A stretch of 20,814 nucleotides of DNA from UBA11579 sp039714215 (GTDB lineage: Bacteria; Chloroflexota; Anaerolineae; Anaerolineales; UBA11579), in assembly GCA_039714215.1 (NCBI GenBank), contig JBDLJU010000024.1, positions 1 to 20,814 on the forward strand, read 5' to 3'. The position numbers were made by a program, and so were the translations under genes. Under the pieces are notes generated by a model. It had not been told where the DNA came from. It made no database searches and worked only from the letters and a program-made list of their open reading frames with translations. Positions within the stretch are counted from its first letter, which is position 1; every line of letters begins with the position of its first letter. Positions 6,757-14,260 of this stretch are shown here, one piece after another.

Positions 6757-9672
6757 CTATTTGCGTTTGCCCTTTTTCTTGCCGCCGTTGAGACCAAGGT
6801 AGGGGCGCAGGTACTGGCCGGTATAGGAGCCTTTCACCCGGGCGACTTCCTCAGGAGTGCCCTCAGCGACAATCTCGCCGCCGCGGTCGCCGCCTTCAGG
6901 TCCGAGGTCGACGATATGGTCGGCGACCTTGATGATATCCATGTTGTGTTCAATGATCAGCACGGTGTTGCCGCCTTCCACCAGACGGTGGAGGACTTCG
7001 ATCAGCTTGTGTACGTCTGCGGCGTGCAAACCGACAGAAGGCTCGTCGAGCACATAGAAGGTCTGCCCGGTGGAGCGCTTGGAAAGCTCGCGGGAGAGCT
7101 TGACGCGCTGGGCTTCGCCGCCGGAGAGGGTTGGGGCGGGCTGGCCGATGGTGAGGTAGCCCAGGCCAACATCTACCAGGGTCTGCAGCTTGCTGACCAT
7201 TTTGGGGAATGCGGCGAATTCTTCCAGGGCACGGGCGATGGGCATATCGAGGATATCGGAGATGCTCATTCCTTTGAACTTGACCTGCAGGGTCTCCCGG
7301 TTGAAGCGCGAGCCGCCGCAGACCTCGCAGGGAACGAAGACATCCGGGAGGAACTGCATTTCGATCTTGATCTGCCCCTGTCCCTGGCAGGCCTCGCAGC
7401 GTCCGCCGCGCACATTGAAGGAGAACCGTCCCGGCTTGTATCCGCGGATCTTGCTTTCGGGCAGCTCGGTGAACAAAGCGCGCACATGGTCAAACAGCCC
7501 GGTATACGTGCCGGGGTTGGAACGCGGGGTACGTCCAATCGGGGACTGGTCAATGTTGATGATCTTGTCGAGGTGTTCAAGGCCTTCAATACCGTCGTGG
7601 TCGCCGGGGATCATCCGGGCGCGGTTGAGATTGCGGGCCAATGATTTGTAGACCACCTCGTTCATTAAAGATGATTTTCCTGAACCTGAGACACCGGTGA
7701 TGCAGACCAGCTGACCGAGGGGGATTTTGACTTCGATATCCTTGAGGTTGTTCTGCCTGGCGCCCTTGATCAGCAGGTGTTTCCCGTTGCCTTCCCGGCG
7801 TTCCTTGGGAATCGGGATCGACTTGCGGCCGGAGAGGTAGGCCCCGGTGATTGATTTTTTGTGGTTGAGGATCGTTTCGAAGGGGCCTTCGGCAACCACT
7901 TCGCCGCCGAACTCGCCGGCGCCAGGACCGAGGTCGAGGATCCAGTCCGCTGAGCGGATGGTTTCGTCGTCGTGCTCGACGACCAGCACGGTGTTTCCAA
8001 TGTCGCGTAGCCCGATCAGCGTATTGAGCAGGCGGGCATTATCACGGGCGTGCAGCCCAATCGAAGGCTCGTCGAGCACATACATGACACCCATCAAGCG
8101 CGAGCCGATCTGGGTGGCAAGGCGGATGCGTTGGGCTTCACCGCCGGAGAGCGTCTGGGCAGTGCGGTTCAGCGTCAGGTATTCGAGACCAACGTCGACC
8201 ATGAACTGCAGGCGTTCGGTAAGTTCTTTAAGGATCCGTTTGGCGATGATCTTCTGGCGCTTGTTGAGCGGCGATTTGCTGCCTGCGAGACGGATTGCCC
8301 ATTTGTGTGAATCGATCACCGGCCAGGATGTGATATCGAGGATGTTTTGCTCTTCGATGGTGACCGCCAGCGCTTCGGGGCGCAGGCGTGCGCCCTGGCA
8401 TGCGGGGCAGGGGCGGTCATTCATGAACTCCATGATCCGGTCGCGCTGGTAGCCGGAATTGGTTTCCTTGAAGCGGCGCTCGAGGTTGGGGATCGCTCCT
8501 TCATAGATGGCGTGAAAAGTGGAAACCTTCCCGCTCTTGCGAGTGTAGCGCACCTCAACCTCTTTCCCCTCAGAGCCGTAGAGGATCACCTGCATTTGTT
8601 CTTCGGTGAGATCAGCTAACGGGGTATCGAGGTCAATGCCGTAATCCTCGCATGCGCCGACCAGCATCTGCCAGTAATAGCCGCCGTGATCGCGCGGCCC
8701 GCCCCATTCCTGGGCGCTGATCGCGCCCTGGTTAATTGAACGGGACTTGTCAGGGATCAGCAGCTGGGGGTCGATCTCCATTTTGGTGCCGATGCCCTGG
8801 CATTCGGGGCAGGCCCCATGGGGGGTGTTGAATGAGAAGGTGCGCGGCTCAATCTCTGGGATGCTGATGTCGTGCACCGGGCAGGCGAGGTGTTCGGAAT
8901 AGTTGGTGTCTTCAGGGGGATCGGTGGAAAGGTTGTTGATGGTGAGCATCCCGTCGCCAAACTGCAGGGCAGTCTCCACTGAATCGGTCAGCCGCGAGCG
9001 GAAGTTGTCTGCTTCCTCGCCGGCTTCGTGCTGCTTGAGCACCAGGCGGTCGACGACCGCTTCAATCGTGTGGTTTTTGTAGCGGTCAAGCTCGATCTCT
9101 TCCTCGCCAAGGTCGATGATCTCGCCATCGACGCGGGCACGCACGAAACCAGCCTTACGGATTTCTTCAATGATATTTTGATGTGTGCCTTTGCGGTGTT
9201 TGACCAGGGGAGCCAGCACGAGCAGGCGGCTGTCCTGGGGCAGGCGTTCGATGGCGTCAACCACTTCCTGGGCAGATTGGCGCACGACCTCGCGTCCGCA
9301 TTGGGGGCAGTGAGGGATACCGGCGCGGGCGAAGAGCAAACGCAGGTAGTCATAAACTTCGGTAACCGTGCCCACGGTGGAACGCGGGTTGCGGGAGGTG
9401 CCTTTCTGGTCAATCGAGACTGCGGGAGAGAGACCTTCGATGTACTCAACATCGGGTTTGTCCATCTGGCCGAGGAATTGGCGGGCGTAGGCTGAAAGGG
9501 ATTCTACATAGCGGCGCTGACCTTCAGCAAAGATTGTGTCGAAGGCGAGGGAGGATTTCCCGGATCCAGACAGGCCGGTGATCACTACAAATTTATCTCG
9601 GGGAATTTCTACGGTAATGTTTTTCAGGTTGTGGGCGTTGGCCCCAACTATTCGGAGGACTTTTTCTGGCAT
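6757..9672 (-). CDS. uvrA: excinuclease ABC subunit A
   Basis: UvrA is the DNA-damage sensor of nucleotide excision repair: a dimeric ABC-type ATPase that scans DNA and loads UvrB. The 971-residue protein is full length. The N-terminal Walker A is G33-LSGSGKSS-41. The second Walker A (GVSGSGKSS) is near 660, and the two ABC signatures LSGGEAQR near 507 and 847 are each followed by a Walker B with 'LDEPS'. The first zinc site reads C264-x2-H267...C288-x2-C291, a Cys-to-His variant of the usual four cysteines; the second (CEACQGQG...CEVCGG) is canonical. The C terminus is a short basic tail, KKKGKRK. ATG 9672 follows AAAGG at 8 nt. The leader and promoter contain two perfect palindromes, which may be sites of damage-response control. 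The gene is monocistronic. Confidence 0.99.
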   Translation of the reverse strand: MPEKVLRIVGANAHNLKNITVEIPRDKFVVITGLSGSGKSSLAFDTIFAEGQRRYVESLSAYARQFLGQMDKPDVEYIEGLSPAVSIDQKGTSRNPRSTVGTVTEVYDYLRLLFARAGIPHCPQCGREVVRQSAQEVVDAIERLPQDSRLLVLAPLVKHRKGTHQNIIEEIRKAGFVRARVDGEIIDLGEEEIELDRYKNHTIEAVVDRLVLKQHEAGEEADNFRSRLTDSVETALQFGDGMLTINNLSTDPPEDTNYSEHLACPVHDISIPEIEPRTFSFNTPHGACPECQGIGTKMEIDPQLLIPDKSRSINQGAISAQEWGGPRDHGGYYWQMLVGACEDYGIDLDTPLADLTEEQMQVILYGSEGKEVEVRYTRKSGKVSTFHAIYEGAIPNLERRFKETNSGYQRDRIMEFMNDRPCPACQGARLRPEALAVTIEEQNILDITSWPVIDSHKWAIRLAGSKSPLNKRQKIIAKRILKELTERLQFMVDVGLEYLTLNRTAQTLSGGEAQRIRLATQIGSRLMGVMYVLDEPSIGLHARDNARLLNTLIGLRDIGNTVLVVEHDDETIRSADWILDLGPGAGEFGGEVVAEGPFETILNHKKSITGAYLSGRKSIPIPKERREGNGKHLLIKGARQNNLKDIEVKIPLGQLVCITGVSGSGKSSLMNEVVYKSLARNLNRARMIPGDHDGIEGLEHLDKIINIDQSPIGRTPRSNPGTYTGLFDHVRALFTELPESKIRGYKPGRFSFNVRGGRCEACQGQGQIKIEMQFLPDVFVPCEVCGGSRFNRETLQVKFKGMSISDILDMPIARALEEFAAFPKMVSKLQTLVDVGLGYLTIGQPAPTLSGGEAQRVKLSRELSKRSTGQTFYVLDEPSVGLHAADVHKLIEVLHRLVEGGNTVLIIEHNMDIIKVADHIVDLGPEGGDRGGEIVAEGTPEEVARVKGSYTGQYLRPYLGLNGGKKKGKRK

Positions 9673-9712
9673 GGGGTAAACCTTTATTGGTAAAAAATAT
9701 AGATTTCTGAGG

Positions 9713-9731
9713 GAGAATGTGAAACATTCTC
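9713..9731 (-). promoter_or_regulatory. palindrome in the uvrA leader
   Basis: Perfect 7-bp arms GAGAATG (9713-9719) and CATTCTC (9725-9731) with a 5-nt loop, 41-59 nt upstream of the uvrA start codon. It may act as an RNA stem-loop or a protein site. Confidence 0.5.
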
Positions 9732-9737
9732 TTAAAG

Positions 9738-9758
9738 CATGAGCGGAAACCGCTCATG
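9738..9758 (-). promoter_or_regulatory. operator-like palindrome at the uvrA transcription start
   Basis: Perfect 9-bp arms CATGAGCGG and CCGCTCATG flank a 3-nt centre. The element begins 3 bp past the uvrA -10 box and covers the expected start of transcription (near 9755), the classic place for a repressor. It does not match LexA boxes known to me. Confidence 0.55.
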
Positions 9759-9761
9759 GTC

Positions 9762-9770
9762 ATTATAGCA
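9762..9770 (-). promoter_or_regulatory. extended -10 promoter of uvrA
   Basis: The minus strand reads TGCTATAAT: TG extension plus consensus TATAAT (9762-9767). No good -35 box is seen at 16-18 bp. The wider word TGTGCTATAATGACC is nearly repeated at the 14224 promoter. Confidence 0.7.
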
Positions 9771-10053
9771 CAAATGTTTTGTTTTGAGGGGTCGAGCAGC
9801 GGCGTGTTCAAAAAACTTGAATGGCGGGGCTCAAAAGCAAGGCGGTATTATACCGCGGGAATAATGCTGAGGAGGAATATTTTTAGGATTTGACCATAAA
9901 AAATTAAATTGAAGCGTTTGATTAATATCCAATTTCATCCAGACGTGGGTGTTTTTCCCATATCGCTGTTTTTCAAAGGATGAAATAAACATTCTAAAGT
10001 TAAATAATTATTGCAAAATCTACAAAAACTATGCTAAAGCTACAGGTTTGGCG

Positions 10054-10088
10054 GGACATTTGTCACTTTTGGTGGGGGACATATGTCC
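10054..10088 (+). promoter_or_regulatory. tandem operator-like sites GGACA..TGTCC
   Basis: GGACATTTGTCA (10054-10065) and the perfect palindrome GGACATATGTCC (10077-10088) start 23 bp apart, about two helical turns, so they face the same side of DNA. A further half-site GGGACAA lies at 10098-10104. They sit about 135-170 bp upstream of the hexaheme cytochrome start and may bind a dimeric regulator of the cytochrome island; the regulator is unknown. Confidence 0.5.
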
Positions 10089-10223
10089 TATTGGGATGGG
10101 ACAACCATCACTAACTTTAATAATGTACAATAAGGTATATTTATATATATCCATGTGAAATCAGGCGCAAGTTTGTATAGTACAATATACAACTATGTAC
10201 AAATAAGGAAAGGTGAACGGAGT

Positions 10224-11240
10224 ATGAAGAAAAATACGAAAAGGTTTTTGCTGCTTTCGCTCCTGGTGGTTTTTGGATTGGCGATGACTGCCTGCGGCAC
10301 TGAAGGACCTGCTGGCCCTGCGGGCCCTGCCGGCCCTGAAGGTCCTGCTGGACCTGCCGGTGAAGCTGGCATGGCTGCCGATGACACTGCCTGCAGCGAC
10401 TGCCATAATGATGCCCCGATGCTGTCTGGGGTTGCCCATCAGTGGGAAGAAGCTTTGCATGCCACTGGCCATGCTGCTGGCTATGCTGGCGCTCGAGCAG
10501 GCTGCTCGGCCTGCCATTCAAGCGCCGGCTTCTCCGCGATGATTGACGCCGGATCCAACCCCGGAGAGTTTGAGTATGCTGATGCTCATCCGGTTGGACC
10601 AGACTGCCGCGCATGCCACCAGATCCATGAGACCTACACAGGTGCCGACTGGGCGCTTGAGACCTCTGACGATGTGGTCCTCTACGCATTCGAAGACGTT
10701 ACCTATGAAGGCGGCGCTGGCAACCTGTGCGCCACCTGTCACCAGCCGCGACGTCAGTTTGAGGCAGTCGATGGGATCGTCAACATTTCCAGCACCCACT
10801 GGGGCCCGCACCACGGACCACAGTCTGCGATGCTGCTTGGTGTCGGCGGTGCCGGCGATGTTGAAGGTTCCGCCAGTTTACACTACCAGCTGCCTGAAGA
10901 TGGTTGTGTTTCCTGCCACATGGGGGAGAACGCCGACCACACCTTTGAGCCAAATATGGCTTCATGCGAAACCTGCCACGTCGATGCCGAGAGCTTCGAT
11001 ATCAATGGCAAGCAAACCGAAATCGAAACACTCGCCGTTGAGCTCTATGATCTGTTGGTTGCCAATGGCTTGTGGGACGCTGAAAAAGATGTAAACATCG
11101 TCGGTGAATTCCCTGAAGACCAGGCATCCGCGGTATGGAACTACATCTTTATTGTAAAAGAAGACAAGAGTATGGGTGCACACAACGCTGACTACACCGA
11201 AGCGCTGCTCAATGCCAGCATTGCGGTATTTGCCCCTTAA
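10224..11240 (+). CDS. hexaheme c-type cytochrome lipoprotein with collagen-like stalk
   Basis: 338 residues. The signal peptide ends in lipobox T22-A-C24, so the mature protein is lipid-anchored outside the membrane. Residues 25-49 are eight perfect Gly-X-Y triplets, mostly Gly-Pro-Ala, forming a collagen-like stalk. Six CXXCH motifs follow at 57, 94, 128, 169, 228 and 248, with a conserved-looking 'THWGPHHGPQ' (191-200) and 'GAHNADYTEALL' near the end. I recall this layout from multiheme cytochromes of Bacteroidota/Ignavibacteria and metal reducers, mostly uncharacterised. It should carry electrons at the cell surface; a catalytic role is possible but not shown. ATG 10224 is chosen because AAGGAAAGG precedes it and the signal peptide starts there; an in-frame GTG at 10155 has no ribosome site and would bury the signal. 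The gene ends its own unit, with hairpins downstream. Confidence 0.93.
   Translation: MKKNTKRFLLLSLLVVFGLAMTACGTEGPAGPAGPAGPEGPAGPAGEAGMAADDTACSDCHNDAPMLSGVAHQWEEALHATGHAAGYAGARAGCSACHSSAGFSAMIDAGSNPGEFEYADAHPVGPDCRACHQIHETYTGADWALETSDDVVLYAFEDVTYEGGAGNLCATCHQPRRQFEAVDGIVNISSTHWGPHHGPQSAMLLGVGGAGDVEGSASLHYQLPEDGCVSCHMGENADHTFEPNMASCETCHVDAESFDINGKQTEIETLAVELYDLLVANGLWDAEKDVNIVGEFPEDQASAVWNYIFIVKEDKSMGAHNADYTEALLNASIAVFAP
10296..10370 (+). repeat. coding Gly-X-Y repeat (9-bp units)
   Basis: Eight 9-bp units of the type GGNCCTGCN encode the collagen-like stalk, plus a final Gly codon. Codons vary at third positions, which suggests selection on the protein. Confidence 0.85.
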
Positions 11241-11269
11241 TCTGGAATCCAGAAAAAGATTTTTAAACA

Positions 11270-11303
11270 GGCTGCGATGAGGCTGTTAGTGATCATCGCA
11301 GCC
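11270..11303 (+). other. stem-loop after the hexaheme cytochrome gene
   Basis: Perfect 11-bp arms GGCTGCGATGA (11270-11280) and TCATCGCAGCC (11293-11303), 12-nt loop, no T-tract. It may stabilise the 3' end of the message. Confidence 0.6.
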
Positions 11304-11462
11304 CGGTCTGGATTACAAAACTCGCTTTTGTGCATTGGATCGATCAGACAGAGCCCGAATGATTTTATTTGAGGCTGGGTTGGTTGATCTGCTGCGTGAA
11401 AGCACTGATAATTCACAGAACTTGCGTTTTACTGATGATTTTCGAGTTTTTTAGCAAGAGGA

Positions 11463-11503
11463 CAAGCGGTCGGGGGTATCCTTCCCGACCGCTTGTTTTT
11501 ATT
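11463..11503 (+). terminator. strong Rho-independent terminator
   Basis: A perfect 12-bp stem (11463-11474 with 11484-11495), 9-nt loop, then TTTTTATTT. It lies 223 nt past the hexaheme stop codon. Confidence 0.92.
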
Positions 11504-11504
11504 T

Positions 11505-11522
11505 GATCGAACGAGGTTCATT
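11505..11522 (+). repeat. intergenic palindrome, copy D of the GATCGAAC family
   Basis: GATCGAAC-GAG-GTTCATTT follows the terminator T-tract. The left arm is identical to copy B; the right arm lacks one G (GTTCAT for GTTCGAT). Confidence 0.6.
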
Positions 11523-11648
11523 TAATAAAATCAGCAGTGATCTTCTCATTAATAAAAGAAAAGAAGTATCGCTTAGACTAAGGATCGATTATTAGAGAAT
11601 CTTATTGAAATTTTGTGGATCTGTTAGTTTATCTGCGTATTTTTTCAC

Positions 11649-11678
11649 TATAATTACCAGGCAATTCATCGGATGAAT
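11649..11678 (+). promoter_or_regulatory. putative promoter and operator of the nonaheme/cytochrome b operon
   Basis: Consensus -10 TATAAT at 11649-11654 without a clear -35. The palindrome ATTCATC-G-GATGAAT (11664-11678) covers the expected start of transcription, as a repressor site would. The leader to ATG 11763 would be about 100 nt. Confidence 0.5.
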
Positions 11679-11762
11679 GCAGACCAGCAATAATTCATTT
11701 TTTATTTTTTTAGCACCATCGTAGTGGATTTACAAAAATTAAAGGAAAGTTTGAGGAAAGGA

Positions 11763-12923
11763 ATGAAAAAAAATCAAGCACTCGACCTGAAGGTAATAGG
11801 CGTGCTTTTGGGATTGTCTCTCGTTGGAATGATGATTGGTTTCGGAGATACTACCACCGCATTCGCAATACCCCAGGCCCAGGCAGATAACGGGGACACC
11901 GTACCTAGAGAAGATTGTCTGGTTTGCCATCAGATTGAAGGAATGACCCTCCCGCTCGACAATGGGGATGCGCTTTACCTGACAGTTGATCCAGAAACTT
12001 TTGGCCAGTCAATCCACGGACAAGCGGGACACATGTGCGTAGACTGCCATACCAATATTACCGGTTATCCCCATCCAGATTTCTCGGCAGTAGACCGCCG
12101 GGATGTGAGCGTGAAGCTGACCCAAACATGTACGCAGTGCCATACTGAGGCGGCTGAAGAGTATTCGATGGGCCAGCATGCCGCAGAGTTTGCCCAGGGC
12201 AATCTGAAAACTGCGTTGTGTGTAGATTGTCACAGCGCTCATGCGGTTGCCGAACCGGGGGTATCCAAGCAGCAGATTGCCCTGGTGTGCCAGCAATGCC
12301 ACTCAGATGTATATGATAGTTATGGGCACAGCGTGCATGGAGCCGCCTTGTTTGAAGAAGGCAACCCGGACGTTCCGGTATGCACCGACTGCCACGAAAA
12401 TCATGACAACACCGGGCCGGATGATGAGGGCTATGTGTTGTTCTCCCCGCAGTTGTGCGCTTCATGTCATGCCGATCAGGAAATGATGGCCAAATATGGG
12501 ATCAACACGGATGTGTTTGAGACCTATGTCGCCGATTTCCATGGCACTACGGTGGTGATCTTCGAAGATGTGGCTCCTGATCAGGAAACCAACAAACCGG
12601 TATGTATTGACTGTCACGGCGTGCACGACATACTGTCGCCAGATAATGCCGATAGTACGGTAATGAAAGACAATTTGCTGGTCACCTGCCAGCGCTGCCA
12701 TCCCGGTGCGACCAGTGATTTCTCCGATGCCTGGCTGGGTCACTACCCGCCGGATCTGGAACAAAACTCACTGGTGTACCTGGTAAATGTGTTTTACTGG
12801 GCGGTGATCCCAGTGACGATGGTTGGTTTGTTCGTCTTCATCGGCTCAGATGTTTTCGCCACGATCAAGAAGAAGGTCAGCAAGAAAGCTGCGGATAAGG
12901 AAGGAGCGCCTTCCAATGAGTAA
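11763..12923 (+). CDS. nonaheme c-type cytochrome with C-terminal membrane anchor
   Basis: 386 residues. A signal peptide or N-terminal anchor spans about 10-35 (ends TAFAIPQAQA). Nine CXXCH motifs start at Cys 52, 92, 123, 153, 176, 207, 232, 281 and 309. A transmembrane helix (336-360) and a basic tail (KKKVSKKAADK) follow, so the heme domain lies outside with the C terminus in the cytosol. The gene overlaps the next one by 8 bp (ATGAGTAA), implying coupled translation with the cytochrome b protein. Geobacter CbcL, an inner-membrane quinol oxidoreductase, combines a nonaheme domain and a diheme b domain in one chain; here the two parts seem to be separate proteins. ATG 11763 is chosen because GAGG lies 6 nt upstream; an in-frame GTG at 11724 has no ribosome site. 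Heme attachment and the partner are inferred. Confidence 0.93.
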   Translation: MKKNQALDLKVIGVLLGLSLVGMMIGFGDTTTAFAIPQAQADNGDTVPREDCLVCHQIEGMTLPLDNGDALYLTVDPETFGQSIHGQAGHMCVDCHTNITGYPHPDFSAVDRRDVSVKLTQTCTQCHTEAAEEYSMGQHAAEFAQGNLKTALCVDCHSAHAVAEPGVSKQQIALVCQQCHSDVYDSYGHSVHGAALFEEGNPDVPVCTDCHENHDNTGPDDEGYVLFSPQLCASCHADQEMMAKYGINTDVFETYVADFHGTTVVIFEDVAPDQETNKPVCIDCHGVHDILSPDNADSTVMKDNLLVTCQRCHPGATSDFSDAWLGHYPPDLEQNSLVYLVNVFYWAVIPVTMVGLFVFIGSDVFATIKKKVSKKAADKEGAPSNE

Positions 12924-14079
12924 CCAAGAGAAAAAGTATTTACGTTTCCCGCTTTACCGCAGAGTTCAGCACTGGGTGATGGTGACTTCGTTCATCACCC
13001 TGGGATTTACCGGATTAATTCAAAAGTTCAATCAAGCTGCTTTCTCTGAATTTTTATTCAGAGTGCTGGGTGGTGTTGAGCCGACCAGGATCATACACCG
13101 TGTCTCAGCGATTGTTTTAGCGCTGGTGACCATCGCCCACCTTGGTGATTTCCTCTACAACTGGTACGTCAAACGCGGCCGGCTGCTGATGCTGCCCGAC
13201 AAAGATGACCTGACGAATGCCTGGGGTTTGTTCCTGCATAACCTGGGGATCAGGAAGGAATCTCCGAAGCAAGGCTTTTTCACTTTTGAAGAGAAGTTTG
13301 AGTATTGGGCGCTGATTTGGGGAACAGTGCTGATGGGCGTGACCGGATTCATTTTATGGAACCCGCTGCTGGCGAACAAAATCTTGCCTGCAAGCTGGAT
13401 CCCGGCTGCCAAGGCGGCGCATGGCCTGGAGGCAATCCTGGCGGTTGCGGCCGTGGCAGTCTGGCATTCGTATCACGTGCTGATCAAACACTTCAATAAA
13501 AGTATGTACACCGGATACATGAGCCATGAAGAGATGGAACACTTCCATCCGAAAACGCTGGAAGAACCAGCCGAAGAACCGTTGGACCCGAATACTCCGC
13601 AGTTTAAACGCCGTAAGAAGGTTTTCGGAGTAGTCTATTCGATCCTGGCTGTCGGGATGTTGGCAGCGCTGACATTTTTGGTGTTCACTGAAGATACCGC
13701 TTTGGCAACCCGTCCCCCTGTGGAAGAAATGGAAGGCGTGGAAGCCTACTCCCCGCTGGCGCCAACTGCTATCCCAACCTATGCTGTCCCAGCAGATATC
13801 GCTGACCTGGGTGCAAGTTGGAACGGAGGGATTGGAGATTATCTGACCGAAACCTGCGGTATGTGCCACAACGCAGGCCGCGGGGTTGGCGGTTTAGATA
13901 TGACCAGCTATCAGGGTGTGCTTGAGGGCGGCGACAGCGGCCCGGCAGTGCGCCCCGGTGCAGGCGGAATCAGCCCGGTGGTGTTATGGGCGCAGCGTGA
14001 AGACCATTTGCTTCAGCTGGATGATGAATTCGTCGCTGCCCTCCGTGAATGGATTGACGCTGGAGCGATTGAAAACTAA
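12916..14079 (+). CDS. cytochrome b561-type membrane subunit fused to a monoheme c domain
   Basis: 387 residues. The first about 200 form a four-helix cytochrome b of the HydC/FdnI-like kind, with helices near 20-36, 61-82, 130-150 and 170-192. Candidate b-heme ligands are H19, H61 or H75, H169, and H184 or H187. A charged linker, a fifth helix (238-257) and a Pro-rich spacer (APTAIPTYAVP) lead to an exported c-type domain: C314-GM-C-H318, GGLDMTSYQGVLEGG, and closing LREWIDAGA. That domain resembles the Planctomycete-type monoheme module. It lacks the Met expected as distal ligand, having L366 where the related 574-residue protein has M554. The likely role is quinol oxidation, passing electrons to the nonaheme partner encoded just upstream. 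ATG 12916 follows AAGGAG at 9 nt. Confidence 0.92.
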   Translation: MSNQEKKYLRFPLYRRVQHWVMVTSFITLGFTGLIQKFNQAAFSEFLFRVLGGVEPTRIIHRVSAIVLALVTIAHLGDFLYNWYVKRGRLLMLPDKDDLTNAWGLFLHNLGIRKESPKQGFFTFEEKFEYWALIWGTVLMGVTGFILWNPLLANKILPASWIPAAKAAHGLEAILAVAAVAVWHSYHVLIKHFNKSMYTGYMSHEEMEHFHPKTLEEPAEEPLDPNTPQFKRRKKVFGVVYSILAVGMLAALTFLVFTEDTALATRPPVEEMEGVEAYSPLAPTAIPTYAVPADIADLGASWNGGIGDYLTETCGMCHNAGRGVGGLDMTSYQGVLEGGDSGPAVRPGAGGISPVVLWAQREDHLLQLDDEFVAALREWIDAGAIEN

Positions 14080-14096
14080 ATAGAATACTGGTTGCC

Positions 14097-14128
14097 TAGG
14101 CCGGATGGGCGAGAGACCATCCGGCCTA
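14097..14128 (+). terminator. hairpin after the cytochrome b gene, weak terminator
   Basis: A perfect 12-bp stem (TAGGCCGGATGG, 14097-14108, with 14117-14128) lies 17 nt after the stop codon. No T-tract follows, so it may protect the 3' end or slow polymerase rather than terminate fully. Confidence 0.5.
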
Positions 14129-14220
14129 TATACAACAAAAAATTATCCTCGCAGGACAAAAATCTTTATTAGGTAATAAATTATAAATTTGGCAGGGTTT
14201 GTCTAGAAAAAATCAATCTG

Positions 14221-14229
14221 TGCTATAGT
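14221..14229 (+). promoter_or_regulatory. extended -10 promoter of the NapC/NirT-like gene
   Basis: TGCTATAGT: a TG extension and TATAGT (14224-14229). A TTGTCT at 14199-14204 is 19 bp upstream, slightly far. The leader to ATG 14261 is about 25 nt. Confidence 0.6.
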
Positions 14230-14260
14230 GACCCCAAGAAACATCCAAGGAGAAGCTAGT

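Larger units (their letters stand above)
9673..10223. other. divergent intergenic region between uvrA and the cytochrome island
   Basis: About 550 bp between oppositely transcribed genes with no credible coding region. Left part: uvrA leader palindromes and promoter. Centre: a 7-1-7 palindrome GCGGTAT-T-ATACCGC (9842-9856) and AT-rich DNA. Right part: tandem GGACA/TGTCC operator-like sites (10054-10088), the words ATGTACAATAAGG (10123-10135) and ATGTACAAATAAGG (10194-10207), and TTGTA-TAG-TACAA (10173-10185). A candidate -10 TATAGT lies at 10176-10181 but no good -35 accompanies it. Confidence 0.6.
11241..11762. other. intergenic region between the hexaheme and nonaheme cytochrome genes
   Basis: About 520 bp with no credible gene. 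It contains a stem-loop without T-tract (11270-11303), a strong terminator (11463-11503), a GATCGAAC-family palindrome (11505-11522), an AT-rich stretch, and the putative promoter of the next operon (11649-11678). The terminator shows that the hexaheme gene is transcribed separately from the genes after it. Confidence 0.65.

Noticed and set aside
6721..7644. A 307-codon open frame on the plus strand
   Set aside because: It lies wholly opposite uvrA, has no ribosome site and no recognisable domains; it is a shadow of GC-rich coding DNA.
9918..9931. FNR-like box TTGAT-TAAT-ATCCA
   Set aside because: One half is imperfect, it occurs once, and it lies about 300 bp from the cytochrome start, in AT-rich DNA where chance matches are common.
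10155..10223. GTG start that would extend the hexaheme cytochrome by 23 residues
   Set aside because: It has no ribosome site and would place a non-signal segment before the lipoprotein signal peptide; ATG 10224 has a good ribosome site.
11724..11762. GTG start that would extend the nonaheme cytochrome by 13 residues
   Set aside because: No ribosome site precedes it, whereas ATG 11763 has GAGG at 6 nt and starts a normal basic signal-peptide head.
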